NCBI GenBank assembly: GCA_020024085.1
Contig: JAHHUG010000069.1
Span: 1-7,183 of the forward strand
Direction: 5' to 3'
Length of the DNA: 7,183 nt
Origin: Christensenellaceae bacterium
GTDB lineage: Bacteria > Bacillota > Clostridia > Christensenellales > CAAEEZ01
Of this stretch, positions 6,194 through 7,183 are shown one piece after another. Below the pieces are notes generated by a model. It had not been told where the DNA came from and did not search any database. It was given only the letters and a program-made list of their open reading frames with translations. Position 1 is the stretch's first letter; every line of letters starts with the position of its first letter. The position numbers were made by a program, and so were the translations under genes.

Positions 6194-7076
6194 ACCCTTA
6201 ATGAAACAATCTATAAAAGCAAACTGGGTGCTATGGCTTGCTACTACTATAATTGTGTGTATAATTATAGCTATTTTGAAAATAGTTTTAACTACATCTA
6301 ATGCTGAAAATTTCACTATAAGTATGGATGCTTTATCACCATTTATTGTAGCGTTAATGAAACAAGGTCTTACAATCCAAGACTTGCTTGGTACTATGGG
6401 ATTAAGTGAAAACTTGTTGCAAAATATGCAAGGTGTTGATATGAACTTAATGATAAACAATATGTTCTACAACTTAGCAGGTGTAATTGTTCCTATGATT
6501 TATATAGTAATAGTTGCAAATAACCTACTAGCATCTCAAGTAGACCGTGGTTCAATGGCATTTGTTTTGTCTACTCCAACCAAAAGGTCATCAGTAGTTG
6601 CAACACAAAGTATATATCTTATAGTTTCTCTTGCTGGTATGTTTATTTGCACCTTTTTAACAGATATTTTTACATCTCTTGCAATAGGTGCTAGCAGTAT
6701 AAACTATTTGCAAATATTTGAATTAAACCTTGGTTTATTCTTATTAATGTTTGCACTTAGTGGAATTTGTTTCTTCTTTGCATCATACTTTAACCTTGCA
6801 AAATATTCATATGCTGCTGGTGGTGGATTAATGGTTATATTCTATATCAATAAGGTTATTGGTTTGTTTGGAGACCCTAGTTATACTCAAGCAGGTATGG
6901 GTGTTGCAGCCCTTAAGGCTTTTGACTATATGACATTGATTACACTTGTTAATACTAATTCTATTTTTGCTGGCACATTGGATTTCATTTGGATGTATGC
7001 AATATTGCTAGTTATTGGTATTGCTACCTATGTTGCAGGTGCAGAGGTATTTAAGAAAAAGGATTTACCATTATAA
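6183..7076 (+). CDS. ABC-2 type transporter permease
   Basis: The 297-residue membrane protein has six likely helices at about residues 15-36, 96-117, 142-166, 179-201, 207-228 and 266-287. A long loop (about 37-95) follows helix 1, which is typical of ABC-2 family permeases. The cytoplasmic loop DRGSMAFVLSTPTKRSSV (121-138) resembles the conserved coupling region after helix 2 (G...LS.P.KR). The end, EVFKKKDLPL, matches the charged DLPL-type terminus of relatives. Six helices is a half-transporter size, so the protein would have to dimerise, or pair with another permease not in view, to make a full transporter. It lies last in the operon, 11 bases inside ATPase 2, with a terminator 13 bases after its stop. 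Export of a peptide, lipid or drug is usual for the class; the actual substrate cannot be read here. Confidence 0.9.
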   Translation: MVSKPLMKQSIKANWVLWLATTIIVCIIIAILKIVLTTSNAENFTISMDALSPFIVALMKQGLTIQDLLGTMGLSENLLQNMQGVDMNLMINNMFYNLAGVIVPMIYIVIVANNLLASQVDRGSMAFVLSTPTKRSSVVATQSIYLIVSLAGMFICTFLTDIFTSLAIGASSINYLQIFELNLGLFLLMFALSGICFFFASYFNLAKYSYAAGGGLMVIFYINKVIGLFGDPSYTQAGMGVAALKAFDYMTLITLVNTNSIFAGTLDFIWMYAILLVIGIATYVAGAEVFKKKDLPL

Positions 7077-7085
7077 AATAAAATT

Positions 7086-7111
7086 AAAGCCGTCCAGTTG
7101 GACGGTTTTTT
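7086..7111 (+). terminator. Rho-independent terminator of the ABC operon
   Basis: CCGTCC (7090-7095) pairs with GGACGG (7100-7105) around the loop AGTT, extended by a G-U and A-T pairs (7086-7089 with 7106-7109), and the T run ends at 7111. It follows the permease stop closely, so no further gene is expected in this operon. Confidence 0.92.
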
Positions 7112-7141
7112 GTTTTTAAAGTAAATATGATATATCTATTC

Positions 7142-7170
7142 TTGAAATAAATATTTATTTAGTATATAAT
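7142..7170 (+). promoter_or_regulatory. Promoter reading out of the right edge
   Basis: TTGAAA (7142-7147) and TATAAT (7165-7170) are separated by exactly 17 bases. The predicted start is near 7177, and the window ends at 7183 before any start codon or ribosome binding site. It follows a terminator, so it should drive a separate unit to the right. Confidence 0.65.
7145..7160. repeat. Perfect 16-base palindrome in the promoter spacer
   Basis: AAATAAATATTTATTT is self-complementary along its whole length. It overlaps the end of the -35 and fills most of the -35/-10 spacer, a position used by repressors. It contains only A and T, so chance is a real alternative in this base composition. Confidence 0.5.
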
Positions 7171-7183
7171 GAAAATACAATTG

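Overview
The window is AT-rich chromosomal-type DNA (by eye roughly two-thirds A+T). It has strong AGAGG/GGAGG ribosome binding sites, TTGACA/TATAAT-type promoters, AGA/AGG-biased arginine codons and tightly overlapping operon genes. This suggests a low-GC Gram-positive anaerobe of the Bacillota, probably Clostridia-like. The pairing of FeoB with a 'FeoB-associated Cys-rich membrane protein' and a NifX-like Cys-tailed protein fits that group. The taxonomic call is an inference from style and gene content, not from a marker gene. The standard code is in use, since TGA ends one real gene.

Region 1 (2-2536, plus strand) is the distal part of a ferrous-iron uptake operon. It holds feoB, cut by the left edge and missing its GTPase domain, then a 62-residue single-pass membrane protein with six cysteines spaced exactly every third residue, then a NifX/NifB-type cofactor-binding domain protein with a nine-cysteine tail. 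The last two genes share an ATGA start/stop overlap. The operon ends at a strong hairpin that also serves the convergent gene. Together they look like an Fe(II) permease followed by two soluble or tethered thiol-rich proteins facing the cytoplasm, a plausible route for incoming iron.

Region 2 (2558-4155, minus strand) is a monocistronic gene for a putative secreted lipoprotein hydrolase of the LCAT-like alpha/beta-hydrolase family. It has its own promoter in a 221-base divergent intergenic region.

Region 3 (4269-7111, plus strand) is a compact three-gene ABC-2 type transporter operon. Two paralogous ATPases (26-base overlap) are followed by one six-helix permease (11-base overlap). The operon is driven by a near-consensus promoter that leaves only about 14 bases of leader and is closed by a GC-rich rho-independent terminator. 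The first ATPase has a degenerate signature motif and the second a normal one, which suggests an asymmetric pair working with a single permease. The substrate cannot be read from the sequence.

Region 4 (7112-7183) has no gene but holds a good promoter whose spacer is a perfect 16-base palindrome, presumably reading into a gene beyond the right edge.

No tRNA, rRNA, CRISPR, insertion sequence or phage feature was seen. I did not find a clearly new system. The most interesting items are the thiol-rich proteins behind FeoB and the asymmetric tandem ATPases.
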